DNA from: G965240365 sp965240365
GTDB lineage: Bacteria > Pseudomonadota > Gammaproteobacteria > Eutrophobiales > Eutrophobiaceae
DNA: 64,000 nucleotides
NCBI GenBank assembly: GCA_965240365.1
Contig: OZ251218.1
Location: 2,294,001-2,358,000, forward strand
Direction of reading: 5' to 3'
The translations under genes were made by a program, and so were the position numbers. How positions within the stretch are numbered: the first letter of the stretch is position 1; each line of letters begins with the position of its first letter. Below the pieces are notes generated by a model. That model saw only the letters and a program-made list of their open reading frames with translations. It did not search any database and was not told where the DNA came from. Shown in pieces: positions 26,826 to 35,491 of this stretch.

Positions 26826-28739
26826 TCAGAAACTCCAGGTAAAATCCGCCCAGACACGGCCGTGACGGCCATCGTTGGGCACATCCGGGCCGAGTTCGGT
26901 GGCATACATGATACGACTGTCTATGGAATTCGGCAGGTTGAAGCGCAGGCCCGCGCCCACGCTCTTAAAGGTTATCCAACTGCCGGAGGTGTTGGGATCG
27001 GCCTCTGATTTGAGCGGGTCGTTCTGGGCACCCATGGCGAAGTCGTAGAATACCGAAAGTTGCAATAGTTCACCCCAGGTGCGATTGGCAAACGCGGGGC
27101 GGTCGGCAATGAAGGGGGCATTGAAGATGTATTCCAGCGAAAAGAACCAGGCCTTGTCGAACAGGCCCTGAGCATCGGGGAAACCGCGCACATTGGTCGG
27201 GCCGCCTACCGAGTACTGTTCCAGCGGCACGAGCAGATCATTAGTCCATTGCAATTCGGTTCTGAACAGCAGCGACTGATTAATGGTCATGGATTGCAGG
27301 CGCTGGTAGTTGAGATTGATCTTGTTGAATTGCCCGGATGCCAGCTTGCCGGAGCCGCCGCGCCGACTGGTGCGGCTTTCGGGGGCGTTGAGCGCGCGTT
27401 GATCGGCGCTGGAACCGAGCGCGCCGAAAATATCATTAAAGCCACGGTTGTAGCTGATCCGGGCGTAGTTCAGCCCGCCACCGAAATTTTCCGGCATCTC
27501 CTTGAAGAAGGCCCGGTACAGCCGTCTTAGAGGATGAAAGGTATCAACGGCATCGTAATCCACATCAATTGTGAGCGCCGTGACCCTGTCCTGACTGACT
27601 TGGCGACCCTGGTTGCGGGTGGTTGATTTCTTGCGGGCCAGCGAAAGCCTCGAAGAGAGGTTGAAACGGCGGCTGCGAATAAAGGATTTTTCCAGGTAGA
27701 GGCTGTTGGTGGCCGCCTCGGCCGCGATCCGGTTTGAGGCAAACTGGCCGCCGACATTGAAACGGCTCTTTAGTGTGCCGAGGCCGAAGGTGTAGCCATT
27801 GCCCAGATAACGTTCGTAATCGAGTGACCAGTAGTCTCTGTTCTTGGGGCTGTAGCTCTGTTGGTAGGTGGCCGTAAAGCGATCGGCATAGCCGGTCGGA
27901 TTATTCCAGTTTATGGTACCCCTGAGACGGTTGCGGCCGGTCTCCTTCAGGCCGTGATTATCTATCCTGAGCGCGACATCGTAGGCCTTTTCCTGTTGTA
28001 CCCTGAGCACAATGTCGGATTCGCCGACCTTTAAACCGGGCTGAAACAGGCCGAAGACGCTGAGACCGGGATAATCGGTCAGGGTCAGCAAGGCCGCTTC
28101 AATGCCCTCCTGGGTGACGGGCTGGCCGATGAGTTTGAGAAAGGGTTTTCTGAGCATTTCTTCACGGTAACGCTCGTTGCCCTCGGCCAGCACACGCCCT
28201 AGGCGGCCGATAAATATTTGAATATCGACCCTGCCGGATTCGACCGTTTGCACCGGAATCACGGCCGTGGAGAGGATCAGGCCGCGGGCGCGATAGTAAG
28301 CGGTCACGGCATCGGCCACTTCCTGCAATTCACCGATGCTGAAACCGCGTTCGGGCTGTTCCGCGAGCGCCTTTTCCAGAATGTCGGCCTGGATTTCCGC
28401 GGGGCGAATGCCGTATTCGGGCAACGCCTCGGCGTCCAATAACCTGAATTCCCGCACGATCACGAATGGCCCTTCTTCAATATCAAAGGGCCGATCAATC
28501 AGGGCCGGAATATCCACCGCCTCACCGACCTCAAGATTGAGGCTTGGCTCCGGGCGGAGTTCCGGTGGCGGACGGACCGCGCCCGGACGGGTGGCATCGG
28601 CCAGGATTAGCGCTTCGGCAAAGACCGATGGGCCGCCGAGCAGCAACAGAAAAGCGGGGACAAGCAGGAGGCAGCCCCGGATAAAACGGTTCCGGCGCAG
28701 AGTTAATCGCCCGGCGAGATTAGTGTGGATATTTTTCAC
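26826..28739 (-). CDS. Two-partner secretion outer-membrane transporter (TpsB, ShlB/FhaC/HecB family)
   Basis: Exports a large TpsA-type protein across the outer membrane. About 637 residues from GTG 28739 (VKNIHTNLAGRL, read as Met); the upstream extension to 28862 overlaps the neighbouring leader and lacks family character. Signal segment RGCLLLVPAFLLLLGGPSVFA, a Pro-rich linker, POTRA-like domains (EGPFVIVREFRLLDAEALPEYG..., GFSIGELQEVADAVTAYYRARGLILSTAVIPVQ), then the barrel with GPTNVRGFP, the conserved VRGY/F-type motif, and a C-terminal FTWSF. No TpsA gene is adjacent, so the cargo is unknown. Confidence 0.92.
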   Translation of the reverse strand: MKNIHTNLAGRLTLRRNRFIRGCLLLVPAFLLLLGGPSVFAEALILADATRPGAVRPPPELRPEPSLNLEVGEAVDIPALIDRPFDIEEGPFVIVREFRLLDAEALPEYGIRPAEIQADILEKALAEQPERGFSIGELQEVADAVTAYYRARGLILSTAVIPVQTVESGRVDIQIFIGRLGRVLAEGNERYREEMLRKPFLKLIGQPVTQEGIEAALLTLTDYPGLSVFGLFQPGLKVGESDIVLRVQQEKAYDVALRIDNHGLKETGRNRLRGTINWNNPTGYADRFTATYQQSYSPKNRDYWSLDYERYLGNGYTFGLGTLKSRFNVGGQFASNRIAAEAATNSLYLEKSFIRSRRFNLSSRLSLARKKSTTRNQGRQVSQDRVTALTIDVDYDAVDTFHPLRRLYRAFFKEMPENFGGGLNYARISYNRGFNDIFGALGSSADQRALNAPESRTSRRGGSGKLASGQFNKINLNYQRLQSMTINQSLLFRTELQWTNDLLVPLEQYSVGGPTNVRGFPDAQGLFDKAWFFSLEYIFNAPFIADRPAFANRTWGELLQLSVFYDFAMGAQNDPLKSEADPNTSGSWITFKSVGAGLRFNLPNSIDSRIMYATELGPDVPNDGRHGRVWADFTWSF

Positions 28740-28821
28740 GGCTAGTAATCTATAGTTTAGAAAAAGAATGTCAATGTTTTTTATTAAGGCGAAGGTATAT
28801 TGACTATTTATCCGCTGGCTG

Positions 28822-29274
28822 TCAGAGCAATTTGACCAGTGTGGCGACGCCGCCGATGCCAACGACCATCATCGCCCCCAAGCGGGGGGTCAGGCGCAGT
28901 TCCAGTTCTTTCATGGCCAGTCGCAACGTCTCTATATCCTTCCTGATGGTCTGTATATCCTTACTGGTAGTCTGTTCCAATTCTTTTATGGCCAGTTCCA
29001 GTTCTTTTACAGCCAATTTCAGCGCCTCTATATCCTTCCTGGTGGTCTGTATATCCTTTCTGGTAGCCTGCTCCAGTTCTTTTATGGCCAGTCGCAGCGC
29101 TTCTATGTCCCTCCGGGTAGCCAGTTCCTGGGCTTTTAAATCCTGCTTGGTAGCCAGTTTTTCGTCGAGCAGTCGCGCCTGGGACTCCGCCAGGATTTCG
29201 GCCTGCCGCTCGGCCATACCGGCCTGGACAAGCTGTTTGATAAAGACATGGGTGTCAAATGCAAGGCTGCTCAT
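28822..29274 (-). CDS. Coiled-coil protein (DUF1640/CCDC90-like)
   Basis: 150 residues. Starts MSSLAFDTHVFIKQLVQAGM, followed by a long heptad coiled coil built from repeated 'RKDIEALRLAxKELELxI' units (about residues 45-125), and a C-terminal TM helix (LGAMMVVGIGGVATLVKLL). This order, helix-coil-TM, is the bacterial DUF1640 pattern related to the mitochondrial CCDC90/MCUR1 domain. Several near-identical 11-residue units show recent internal duplication. Confidence 0.85.
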   Translation of the reverse strand: MSSLAFDTHVFIKQLVQAGMAERQAEILAESQARLLDEKLATKQDLKAQELATRRDIEALRLAIKELEQATRKDIQTTRKDIEALKLAVKELELAIKELEQTTSKDIQTIRKDIETLRLAMKELELRLTPRLGAMMVVGIGGVATLVKLL

Positions 29275-29439
29275 TGTGATCTATCTCGAATAATTGACCG
29301 GATTATACCAAAGTCCGGGCGGAGACCAACCTTTAGCGGGCGGATTTGTTTAAGTTATCCCCGCGAGGGCGGAAATGCAGCGGTTTTGGTTGTGGATTCC
29401 AGTGTGCGCCGGGAGGGCAGGATGCCCATAGCCCCCCGG

Positions 29440-29517
29440 CCTGCCTGCTGCAAGCAAGCACCAGGCAGCCCTGATTTGTCTCATAGGTATTGAACCCGGA
29501 CACCTGTTTGATTCAGG
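29440..29517 (+). repeat. Degenerate 19-bp palindrome plus dispersed repeat, copy B
   Basis: Begins with CCTGCCTGCTGCAAGCAAG (two mismatches to the 19-bp consensus, 29440-29458) and continues into the TCTCATA..TATTGAACCCGGACACC repeat shared with 24931-24980. It lies in the 29275-29603 gap, in which no gene is supported. Confidence 0.65.
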
Positions 29518-29603
29518 TCGGGTAGTGCTATACCTTAATGTAAATTAAGATAAAATGAATCTCGGCCTCTGCCGGTCAAATTGGACGGCAACCAAAACCC
29601 GGC

Positions 29604-30509
29604 ATGACCATGCAATCAAACCACTCAATTTTCCGCGAGCAAATAAAGTCTGAAAAAACAATAATTTACCACGGCGACTGTCTTGAGTTGCTGGGGCGGC
29701 TGCCCGCGGAATCCATCCAGTTGGTGGTGACTTCACCGCCTTACAATATCGGCAAGGAATACGAAAAAAGGCTGAAACTGGATGCCTATATCGAACAACA
29801 AGAGGCTGTAATAAGAGAATGCACAAGGATTTTAAAAGGGAGCGGGAGCATTTGCTGGCAGACCGGCAATTATGTCAACCGGGGTTCAATTATTCCGCTG
29901 GATACCATTTTATACCCGATCTTCAGTAAAAACGGGCTGCTGTTGAGGAACAGAATTATCTGGCACTTTGAGCACGGATTTCATTGCAAAAAACGTTTTT
30001 CCGGCCGCTATGAGACTATCCTGTGGTTTACAAAATCGGACGACTATATCTTTAATCTGGACCCCGTGCGCATCCCCCAGAAATACCCCGGGAAAAAATA
30101 CTTCAGGGGGCCAAAAGCCGGACAATATTCGTGTAACCCGCTGGGTAAAAATCCCGGCGACCTCTGGGCCATTCCGAACGTAAAAAATAATCACATAGAA
30201 AAAACCGAGCACCCCTGCCAGTTCCCGATTGAACTGGCGGAAAGGCTGGTGCTCTCCATGAGCAATGAAGATGACTGGGTCCTGGACCCGTTTCTGGGGG
30301 TCGGCGCCTCCATCATCGCCGCCAATTATCACGGAAGGCGCGGGATGGGCGCTGAAATATCGGCGAAATACATAAAAATCGCGCGGGAAAGGGTAAAAAA
30401 ATTACAAAATGGCAGCCTGAAAAGGCGCCCCATGCACAAGCCCATTTATGACCCCGAGTCGGCGGGCAACAAATTGACGAGAGCACCCTGGGAAGGTTCG
30501 AAGCGATGA
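29604..30509 (+). CDS. Site-specific DNA methyltransferase (N4-cytosine/N6-adenine, beta class)
   Basis: 301 residues. Motif IV TSPPY (about 44-48), characteristic of amino-methyltransferases and with the S-P-P-Y form usual for m4C enzymes, precedes the motif I region DPFLGVGASIIAANYHGR near residue 232. This motif IV-before-motif I order is the beta class. Also NYVNRGSIIPLD and WHFEHGFHCKKRFSGRYETILWFTK. No restriction endonuclease is adjacent: an IS256 element begins 36 bp downstream and may have displaced or removed one. ATG 29604 has a second ATG two codons in. Confidence 0.9.
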   Translation: MTMQSNHSIFREQIKSEKTIIYHGDCLELLGRLPAESIQLVVTSPPYNIGKEYEKRLKLDAYIEQQEAVIRECTRILKGSGSICWQTGNYVNRGSIIPLDTILYPIFSKNGLLLRNRIIWHFEHGFHCKKRFSGRYETILWFTKSDDYIFNLDPVRIPQKYPGKKYFRGPKAGQYSCNPLGKNPGDLWAIPNVKNNHIEKTEHPCQFPIELAERLVLSMSNEDDWVLDPFLGVGASIIAANYHGRRGMGAEISAKYIKIARERVKKLQNGSLKRRPMHKPIYDPESAGNKLTRAPWEGSKR

Positions 30510-30544
30510 TGTAATCCCCTTGAAAGCAGGAATAATGTTAAAAA

Positions 30545-31829
30545 GAGGGTGTTCAAAATTCTGTGTCAGGAATTCACAGGGCAATATGCTCCTGCAGTCG
30601 GCCCTCAAAATGAATCGCAAGCTGCGACAGTGTGAGGTTCCAGTTTTGCACGGGGTGTGTCCAGCGCTCTGATGCCTTGAGTATACCGGCGTACAGTAAT
30701 TTGAGTAAACTGTTTTCGTTAGCAAATCCGCCCTTGGTCTTGGTCAGTTTACGAAATTGCCGGTGAACCGCGTTGGTGGTGTAGATTGCCTTGCGCACAT
30801 AATCGGGATACTTGAAGTAAGCCGATAGCGTTGGCCACTTGTTGCGCCAGGAAGCGATGACCATTGGATACTTATCGCCCCATTTGCCCTCTAGCTCGTC
30901 CAGCGCATGCTCAGCGGCATTGAGGGTAGCCGCCTTATAGACGCCCTTGAGGTCGGCCATAAAGGCATTCTGATTCTTGCCGGCCACATACTTGATAGAG
31001 TTTCGGATTTGATGAATAACGCAGTGCTGAATCTCGGTGTTGGGGTAAATGCTTTCAATGGCCTCAGGGAAGCCTTTAAGACCATCGACACAGGCAATGA
31101 GGATATCCTTAACCCCACGGTTATTGAGGTCTGTCAGTACGCTGAGCCAATGGTGAGCGCCTTCCTGGTCTGAGAGATAGAGGCCCAGGAGTGCTTTCCT
31201 GCCTTCAATGTCCAGCCCCAGAATGGTGTAGATGGCTTTGCTGACATAGCGCCCGTTCTCTTTAACCTTGTAGTGAATGGCATCGAGCCAGACAACAGGA
31301 TAGATGGCTTCCAGGTCTCGCTCACGCCAGGCCTTGAGTTCAGGGAGCAGCTTATCTGTGACGGTATTGATGGTACCATTAGACAGGCTAATATCATACA
31401 TCTCGGCAATGTGGGCCCGGATGTCCTGATAGCTGTTCCCCAGCGCAAATAACCCTAACACCTTGCGTTCGAGCTCATCGGTCAGATGAGTTTGATACTT
31501 TTTGACCAGTTGCGGCTCAAAGGAGCCGGCACGATCACGGGGCGTGTTTAAGGCGAACTCCCCGGCGGGGCTTTTCATCGTCTTCGTGGAATGCCCGTTC
31601 CTGCGATTGGGGCCATCGTCTTCAGCCAGATGCGAATCCAGCTCAGCCTGCATAGCTGCTTCGGTAAGCTGCTTGATGAGCGGTGTTAACAGGCCGTCTT
31701 TGCCGCTCAGTCTTCTGCCTTCACGCAGCCCTTGCAGGGCCGCTTCCAGATCAAAATCAAGTTTGTCTTTCAGGTATCACCTCCTGATACAGGAGTCTAA
31801 AGAAATGACACAGAATCCTGAACAGTACC
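30545..31829 (-). mobile_element. Complete IS256-family insertion sequence
   Basis: 1285 bp. An 8-bp duplication GTTAAAAA lies at both edges (30537-30544, 31830-31837). Imperfect terminal inverted repeats share TGTTCAnnATTCTGTGTCA. It carries one transposase gene. It lies between the DNA methyltransferase and the Wzz gene, at the downstream border of the polysaccharide locus. Confidence 0.92.
30574..31773 (-). CDS. IS256-family transposase (Mutator type)
   Basis: About 399 residues if started at CTG 31773 (read KDKLDFDLEAALQGLREGRR after the initiator), the normal IS256 start region. The first ATG (31653) would lose 40 conserved residues. A GGAGG ribosome site lies just upstream of the CTG, so either CTG is used or an ATG was mutated. 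DDE core: PVVWLDAIHYKVKENG (first Asp), DILIACVDGLKGFPEAI (second Asp), and the Mutator signature region QHCVIHQIRNSIKYVAGK. C-terminal AIYTTNAVHRQFRKLTKTKG is typical. Confidence 0.95.
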   Translation of the reverse strand: MKDKLDFDLEAALQGLREGRRLSGKDGLLTPLIKQLTEAAMQAELDSHLAEDDGPNRRNGHSTKTMKSPAGEFALNTPRDRAGSFEPQLVKKYQTHLTDELERKVLGLFALGNSYQDIRAHIAEMYDISLSNGTINTVTDKLLPELKAWRERDLEAIYPVVWLDAIHYKVKENGRYVSKAIYTILGLDIEGRKALLGLYLSDQEGAHHWLSVLTDLNNRGVKDILIACVDGLKGFPEAIESIYPNTEIQHCVIHQIRNSIKYVAGKNQNAFMADLKGVYKAATLNAAEHALDELEGKWGDKYPMVIASWRNKWPTLSAYFKYPDYVRKAIYTTNAVHRQFRKLTKTKGGFANENSLLKLLYAGILKASERWTHPVQNWNLTLSQLAIHFEGRLQEHIAL

Positions 31830-31880
31830 GTTAAAAAGACAAAAATATTCACACAGGCAAAAGGCAAGAAGAAAAATCTC

Positions 31881-32708
31881 TCATGCTGCCATCCCGGCCT
31901 GCGCTTTATATCTACCTATGGCGTTTCGAAGAAATATGTAAAAAACCCCGATTATTCCGCCCACAATGACCGACAAAACAAGCACTAACACAACTGATAT
32001 AGCTTTATTGGGCCTTGTAGGACGATCGATAGTGAGTGCTTGCGCGCCTTCTTCAACAGATTTGATATACCTGTCAATCGATAAAATATTGTTTAATACA
32101 GAATCGTTAAAAAAATTATTGTTTACCATAGAATCTTTAATAGCGGCATTCTCCTTAAAGCGGGCCTTGATGATAGCCAGCGCATCTTTTGCCATTTGCA
32201 GATAGCGCGCTGTTAAGAGCGCGTTTACATGCTGTACGTAAAGATATACATGGTCCGCTATTTGCAGACTATCCTGCTTTACGGATTTTACGAGCACAAA
32301 TGAACGGGCTCTTTTCAAACTGTCTTTATCCGATCCCAAAGTCACTAACTGCTCACGCTCATTTTTGGTAATTATGAAACCATCCATCATCTTGGTGACA
32401 CTGATGTATTCAGAAGGAATGATTGTTCCCTGATTCGTTTTTTGCCAATCATTGAAAACACTTTCACTGAATAGCATTTGCTTGAAATCAGCATACATTT
32501 CGCCGCCACCAAGGAAATAGGGCAATTTCTGAGTAGAATAAACCAGCCTTGATTCGTACATGGGCTCTTTAAACACAAGAAAAACACCAGCCAAAGCCAG
32601 CGCCAACGCCACAAAGCCGGCAAGCCACCATTTCCCATCCCAGAGAATATCAAACAGTTCAAACAAATTGATTTCCTCAACGTTAGAAACTTGTGGTGAT
32701 TCAGACAT
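31881..32708 (-). CDS. Polysaccharide chain-length determinant (Wzz family)
   Basis: 275 residues. N-terminal TM at about 31-50 (WWLAGFVALALALAGVFLVF) after the usual INLFELFDILWDGKW lead, a long periplasmic helical domain, and a C-terminal TM at about 238-260 (VVLVLVLSVIVGGIIGVFYIF) preceded by the Pro-rich TIDRPTRPNKA motif found before TM2 in Wzz/PCP proteins. There is no C-terminal kinase domain, so this is a PCP-1-like regulator of O-antigen or EPS length. It is the last gene of the locus in the direction of transcription. Confidence 0.9.
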   Translation of the reverse strand: MSESPQVSNVEEINLFELFDILWDGKWWLAGFVALALALAGVFLVFKEPMYESRLVYSTQKLPYFLGGGEMYADFKQMLFSESVFNDWQKTNQGTIIPSEYISVTKMMDGFIITKNEREQLVTLGSDKDSLKRARSFVLVKSVKQDSLQIADHVYLYVQHVNALLTARYLQMAKDALAIIKARFKENAAIKDSMVNNNFFNDSVLNNILSIDRYIKSVEEGAQALTIDRPTRPNKAISVVLVLVLSVIVGGIIGVFYIFLRNAIGRYKAQAGMAA

Positions 32709-32753
32709 TATTTTCTCCTGCTATCATTTTGATTAAATCGAAGCATCAGCGAT

Positions 32754-33311
32754 CTATCGCTGTATCCTCACGCGGTCTCCCAGACCTCTGCCCAGAACCG
32801 TTAGAGCGATGTAGCAAAGATAACTGCGCAAATTCAGTGTTTCCAGCATGGCAGCATCGGTCTCGGCCAGTAATGCCGGGGTTGACATATCGATCCCCCG
32901 CACTTGCGCCAAGCCGGTAATGCCGGGACGAACATTATACACACCGCGCTTGGCGCGTTCTTCGATCAGTTCTTTCTGATTAAACAAACAGGGGCGCGGT
33001 CCGACCAGGCTCATTTCACTTTTCAGAACATTCCAGAGTTGAGGCAATTCATCGATCTTGGTTCGACGCAAGAATCGGCCCAGTGCGGTAATCGCCGAGG
33101 CATCGGCCAAGTGCGAGGCTACTGAAGCTGTACCGGAACACATCGTCCGAAACTTTATCAACACGAATGGCTGTTGATCTCGCCCGACCCGCCGTTGCCG
33201 AAACAACGGCGAACCGGTATCCAGCCACCCCAATAATAGCACTGATAAAATTAACGGGCTGAGCAAAATCAGGCCGGCCACGGAAAACATAATATCCAAA
33301 ATCCGTATCAT
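32754..33311 (-). CDS. Initiating undecaprenyl-phosphate sugar transferase
   Basis: Transfers the first sugar-phosphate onto the lipid carrier. Start at ATG 33311, which overlaps the stop of the epimerase gene (ATGA); about 185 residues, the short PglC-like form with a single N-terminal membrane helix (DIMFSVAGLILLSPLILSVLLL). Hallmarks: SPLFRQRRVGRDQQPFVLIKFRTM, RFLRRTKIDELPQLWNVLK, SEMSLVGPRP, RPGITGLAQV. It sits at the downstream end of the cluster, next to the Wzz gene. Confidence 0.94.
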   Translation of the reverse strand: MIRILDIMFSVAGLILLSPLILSVLLLGWLDTGSPLFRQRRVGRDQQPFVLIKFRTMCSGTASVASHLADASAITALGRFLRRTKIDELPQLWNVLKSEMSLVGPRPCLFNQKELIEERAKRGVYNVRPGITGLAQVRGIDMSTPALLAETDAAMLETLNLRSYLCYIALTVLGRGLGDRVRIQR

Positions 33312-34270
33312 CGTTGGCTCAAATACCATTCTGCAGTTTTACTTAAACCCTCATCCACACTCATCGGTGGTGTCCAGCCCAAGACTTCACGGGTGTGAGT
33401 AATATCCACTTGCAAAGAGCCGATCAGCCGCTCTACCTCCGCGGCCTTACCGGTAATGCTGCCGGTCAGACGTAATATAGACAGCGGCATGGGCAGCAGG
33501 CGCGGTGATTTTCCCAGCGCGCGCGCCAGCCGGCGAATCAGGGCCGGCGTGGAAAGATCATGGCCATCGGAAACCAAAAGTGTCTGCCCGACCGCGGCCG
33601 GATGATCTACGCAGCGGATCAGCAAATCGACAAGGTTATCCAGCCCCACCAGCGAGCGCCGATTACAAACGGCGCCAAGCGGTAGCGGCACACCGCTAGC
33701 CACCAGCCGCAATAAACGCCGGAAATTGCCTTTAACTCCGAGACCATAGACCAGCGGCGGCCGCACGACCACAACCTCCAGTCCTGTACGCGCCGACACA
33801 TCCCATAATGCCTGCTCGGCTTCCCATTTGGAAATCCCGTAGGGATCTTCGGGTAGCGGCTCGTCAACTCGCGCAAATCGTGATCCCACTTCTGTTCTCT
33901 CTCCGTTCACTTTAATAGAACTGAGATAAACAAGACGCTTTACACCTAAAGCCGCTGCTTGCTCAGCTAAATTGCGAGTGCCTGCAACATTGACAACACG
34001 GTAGGCTTCCAGGGCATCCGATACGGTTTCACACATTATATGCGCTCTAGCGGCACAATGTATGACACAATCAACATGACTCAGAGCATTCGACCAATCT
34101 GTTTGCGCATGGATATCACCGACAATAAAATCTTCAACATGCAAATTAGATGCAGAGGCCAACGGCTTTCGGGTTCGAACCAACCTATGCACAGGATAGC
34201 CACGAATAAATAACTCTTCATAAAGAGCACATCCAATAAACCCATAAGCTCCCGTCATCGCAATCAACAT
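33308..34270 (-). CDS. NAD-dependent sugar epimerase/dehydratase (extended SDR)
   Basis: 320 residues. Rossmann motif TGAYGFIGCALYEEL, STSSI-type YLSSIKVNGE, and catalytic YGISKWEAE (YxxxK). Similar genes (the WbpV/WbjF-like group) precede the initiating transferase in O-antigen clusters and often act as UDP-sugar 4-epimerase/reductase; the exact substrate is not decidable here. It overlaps the glycosyltransferase upstream by 7 bp and the transferase downstream by 4 bp, so translation is coupled. Confidence 0.9.
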   Translation of the reverse strand: MLIAMTGAYGFIGCALYEELFIRGYPVHRLVRTRKPLASASNLHVEDFIVGDIHAQTDWSNALSHVDCVIHCAARAHIMCETVSDALEAYRVVNVAGTRNLAEQAAALGVKRLVYLSSIKVNGERTEVGSRFARVDEPLPEDPYGISKWEAEQALWDVSARTGLEVVVVRPPLVYGLGVKGNFRRLLRLVASGVPLPLGAVCNRRSLVGLDNLVDLLIRCVDHPAAVGQTLLVSDGHDLSTPALIRRLARALGKSPRLLPMPLSILRLTGSITGKAAEVERLIGSLQVDITHTREVLGWTPPMSVDEGLSKTAEWYLSQR

Positions 34271-35403
34271 TCGCCCAGTAATTCCTGATAAATCTGCATG
34301 TGCTCATCCACGATCTTCTCAATCGCAAATTCCCGCTCGGCAAGTGCGCGCCCAGCACGACCCATGGCAGCGCGCTCCTTCGGATGCTCAATCAACCACT
34401 GTAAGGCATCGGCTAATTTTTCCACATTCCGAACCGGCGTCAGTAATCCGGTTTCATTTGGGATAATCGCATCGCGACAACCGGGGGCGTCTGTCGTGAC
34501 TACGGCTCGCCCCGAAGCAGCAGCTTCAACTAAGGCTTTTGGTAAACCCTCTCGATAATAGGAAGGCAAACACACAATGTGTGATTGCGCGTAAAGCGCC
34601 GAAATGTCTTTACGATAGCCAAGCACCTCCACAATACCCTCATCCTGCCAAACCGACAATTCCTGATCGGTCAGACTGGTGGGGTTAGCCGGATCGGGTT
34701 CACCAATCAGCCAAAAACGCGCGCTTACTGCGCGCGCGCGCAGTAAGCGCGCCGCGGCAACAAACTCCAACACGCCTTTGTCACGTAACAGGCGCGCTGC
34801 AAATGCAACAACCGGCTGGCCTTTCGGGGAATCTGAATGGGTAAATTTCGACAGGTCCACGCCTGAACCACGCAGCACATGCACTCGCTGCAATTTCAGC
34901 GCCCCCCAGCCCACCAAAACATCACGGTCATCTTCATTTTGCACAATTACCTGTTGATTTTTATGTCCAAAAGCAAAATAAAATAATGGATACAACAGGC
35001 TGCGAAATAAACGCCCGGGATAATCCTGCCTTACAAACATACTGCCCAACCCCGCCACGGCAGACACGAGAGCCCCAACATGGGCAAAGCGGGCGGCAAT
35101 ACCTCCATAAAGATATGGCTTCATCGTCACCAGATGAACAAGGTCTGGCTTCAACCGTCTGAACAGGCACCAAATGGAAAATAAAGACCGAAGCTCAGCA
35201 AAAGGATTGACACTGCCACGCCGCATCGGCACATGAAAGGTATTAATGCCCTGTTTAGCAAGGCTGGCAAGGTTCGCGTTACCCAATTCACCAAATCCTA
35301 CGTTTACCGTGAAGCCGGTTTGCTTTGCTGCTAAAGCGATCGGTAAGCGATGCGATACAAAGTAGCCAAGGTCATTGACCAAAATAAACAGGTTTTTATG
35401 CAT
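34264..35403 (-). CDS. Family 4 glycosyltransferase
   Basis: 379 residues, GT-B fold. N-terminal HKNLFILVNDLGYFVSHRLPIALAAKQTG is typical of the PglA/WbpU-like group. The C-terminal donor-binding half contains VVAFAARLLRDKGVLEFV and SYYREGLPKALVEAAASGRAVVTTDAPGCRD (E-x7-E). A 34-bp perfect palindrome (34719-34752) lies in the stretch encoding RLLRARAVSAR but does not change the protein length relative to relatives. Confidence 0.93.
   Translation of the reverse strand: MHKNLFILVNDLGYFVSHRLPIALAAKQTGFTVNVGFGELGNANLASLAKQGINTFHVPMRRGSVNPFAELRSLFSIWCLFRRLKPDLVHLVTMKPYLYGGIAARFAHVGALVSAVAGLGSMFVRQDYPGRLFRSLLYPLFYFAFGHKNQQVIVQNEDDRDVLVGWGALKLQRVHVLRGSGVDLSKFTHSDSPKGQPVVAFAARLLRDKGVLEFVAAARLLRARAVSARFWLIGEPDPANPTSLTDQELSVWQDEGIVEVLGYRKDISALYAQSHIVCLPSYYREGLPKALVEAAASGRAVVTTDAPGCRDAIIPNETGLLTPVRNVEKLADALQWLIEHPKERAAMGRAGRALAEREFAIEKIVDEHMQIYQELLGEC
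34719..34752. repeat. 34-bp perfect palindrome within the glycosyltransferase gene
   Basis: 12-bp arms GCGCGCTTACTG / CAGTAAGCGCGC around a self-complementary CG run, all inside coding sequence. It could extrude as a cruciform or form a strong mRNA hairpin. Confidence 0.85.
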
Positions 35404-35491
35404 TGAATGTAGTAATCGAATTTTTCGATAAGCGTTAACCTAAAATCAGCTTGATACCATGCGGAATTGGCACATATCAATACCTTCTTAG

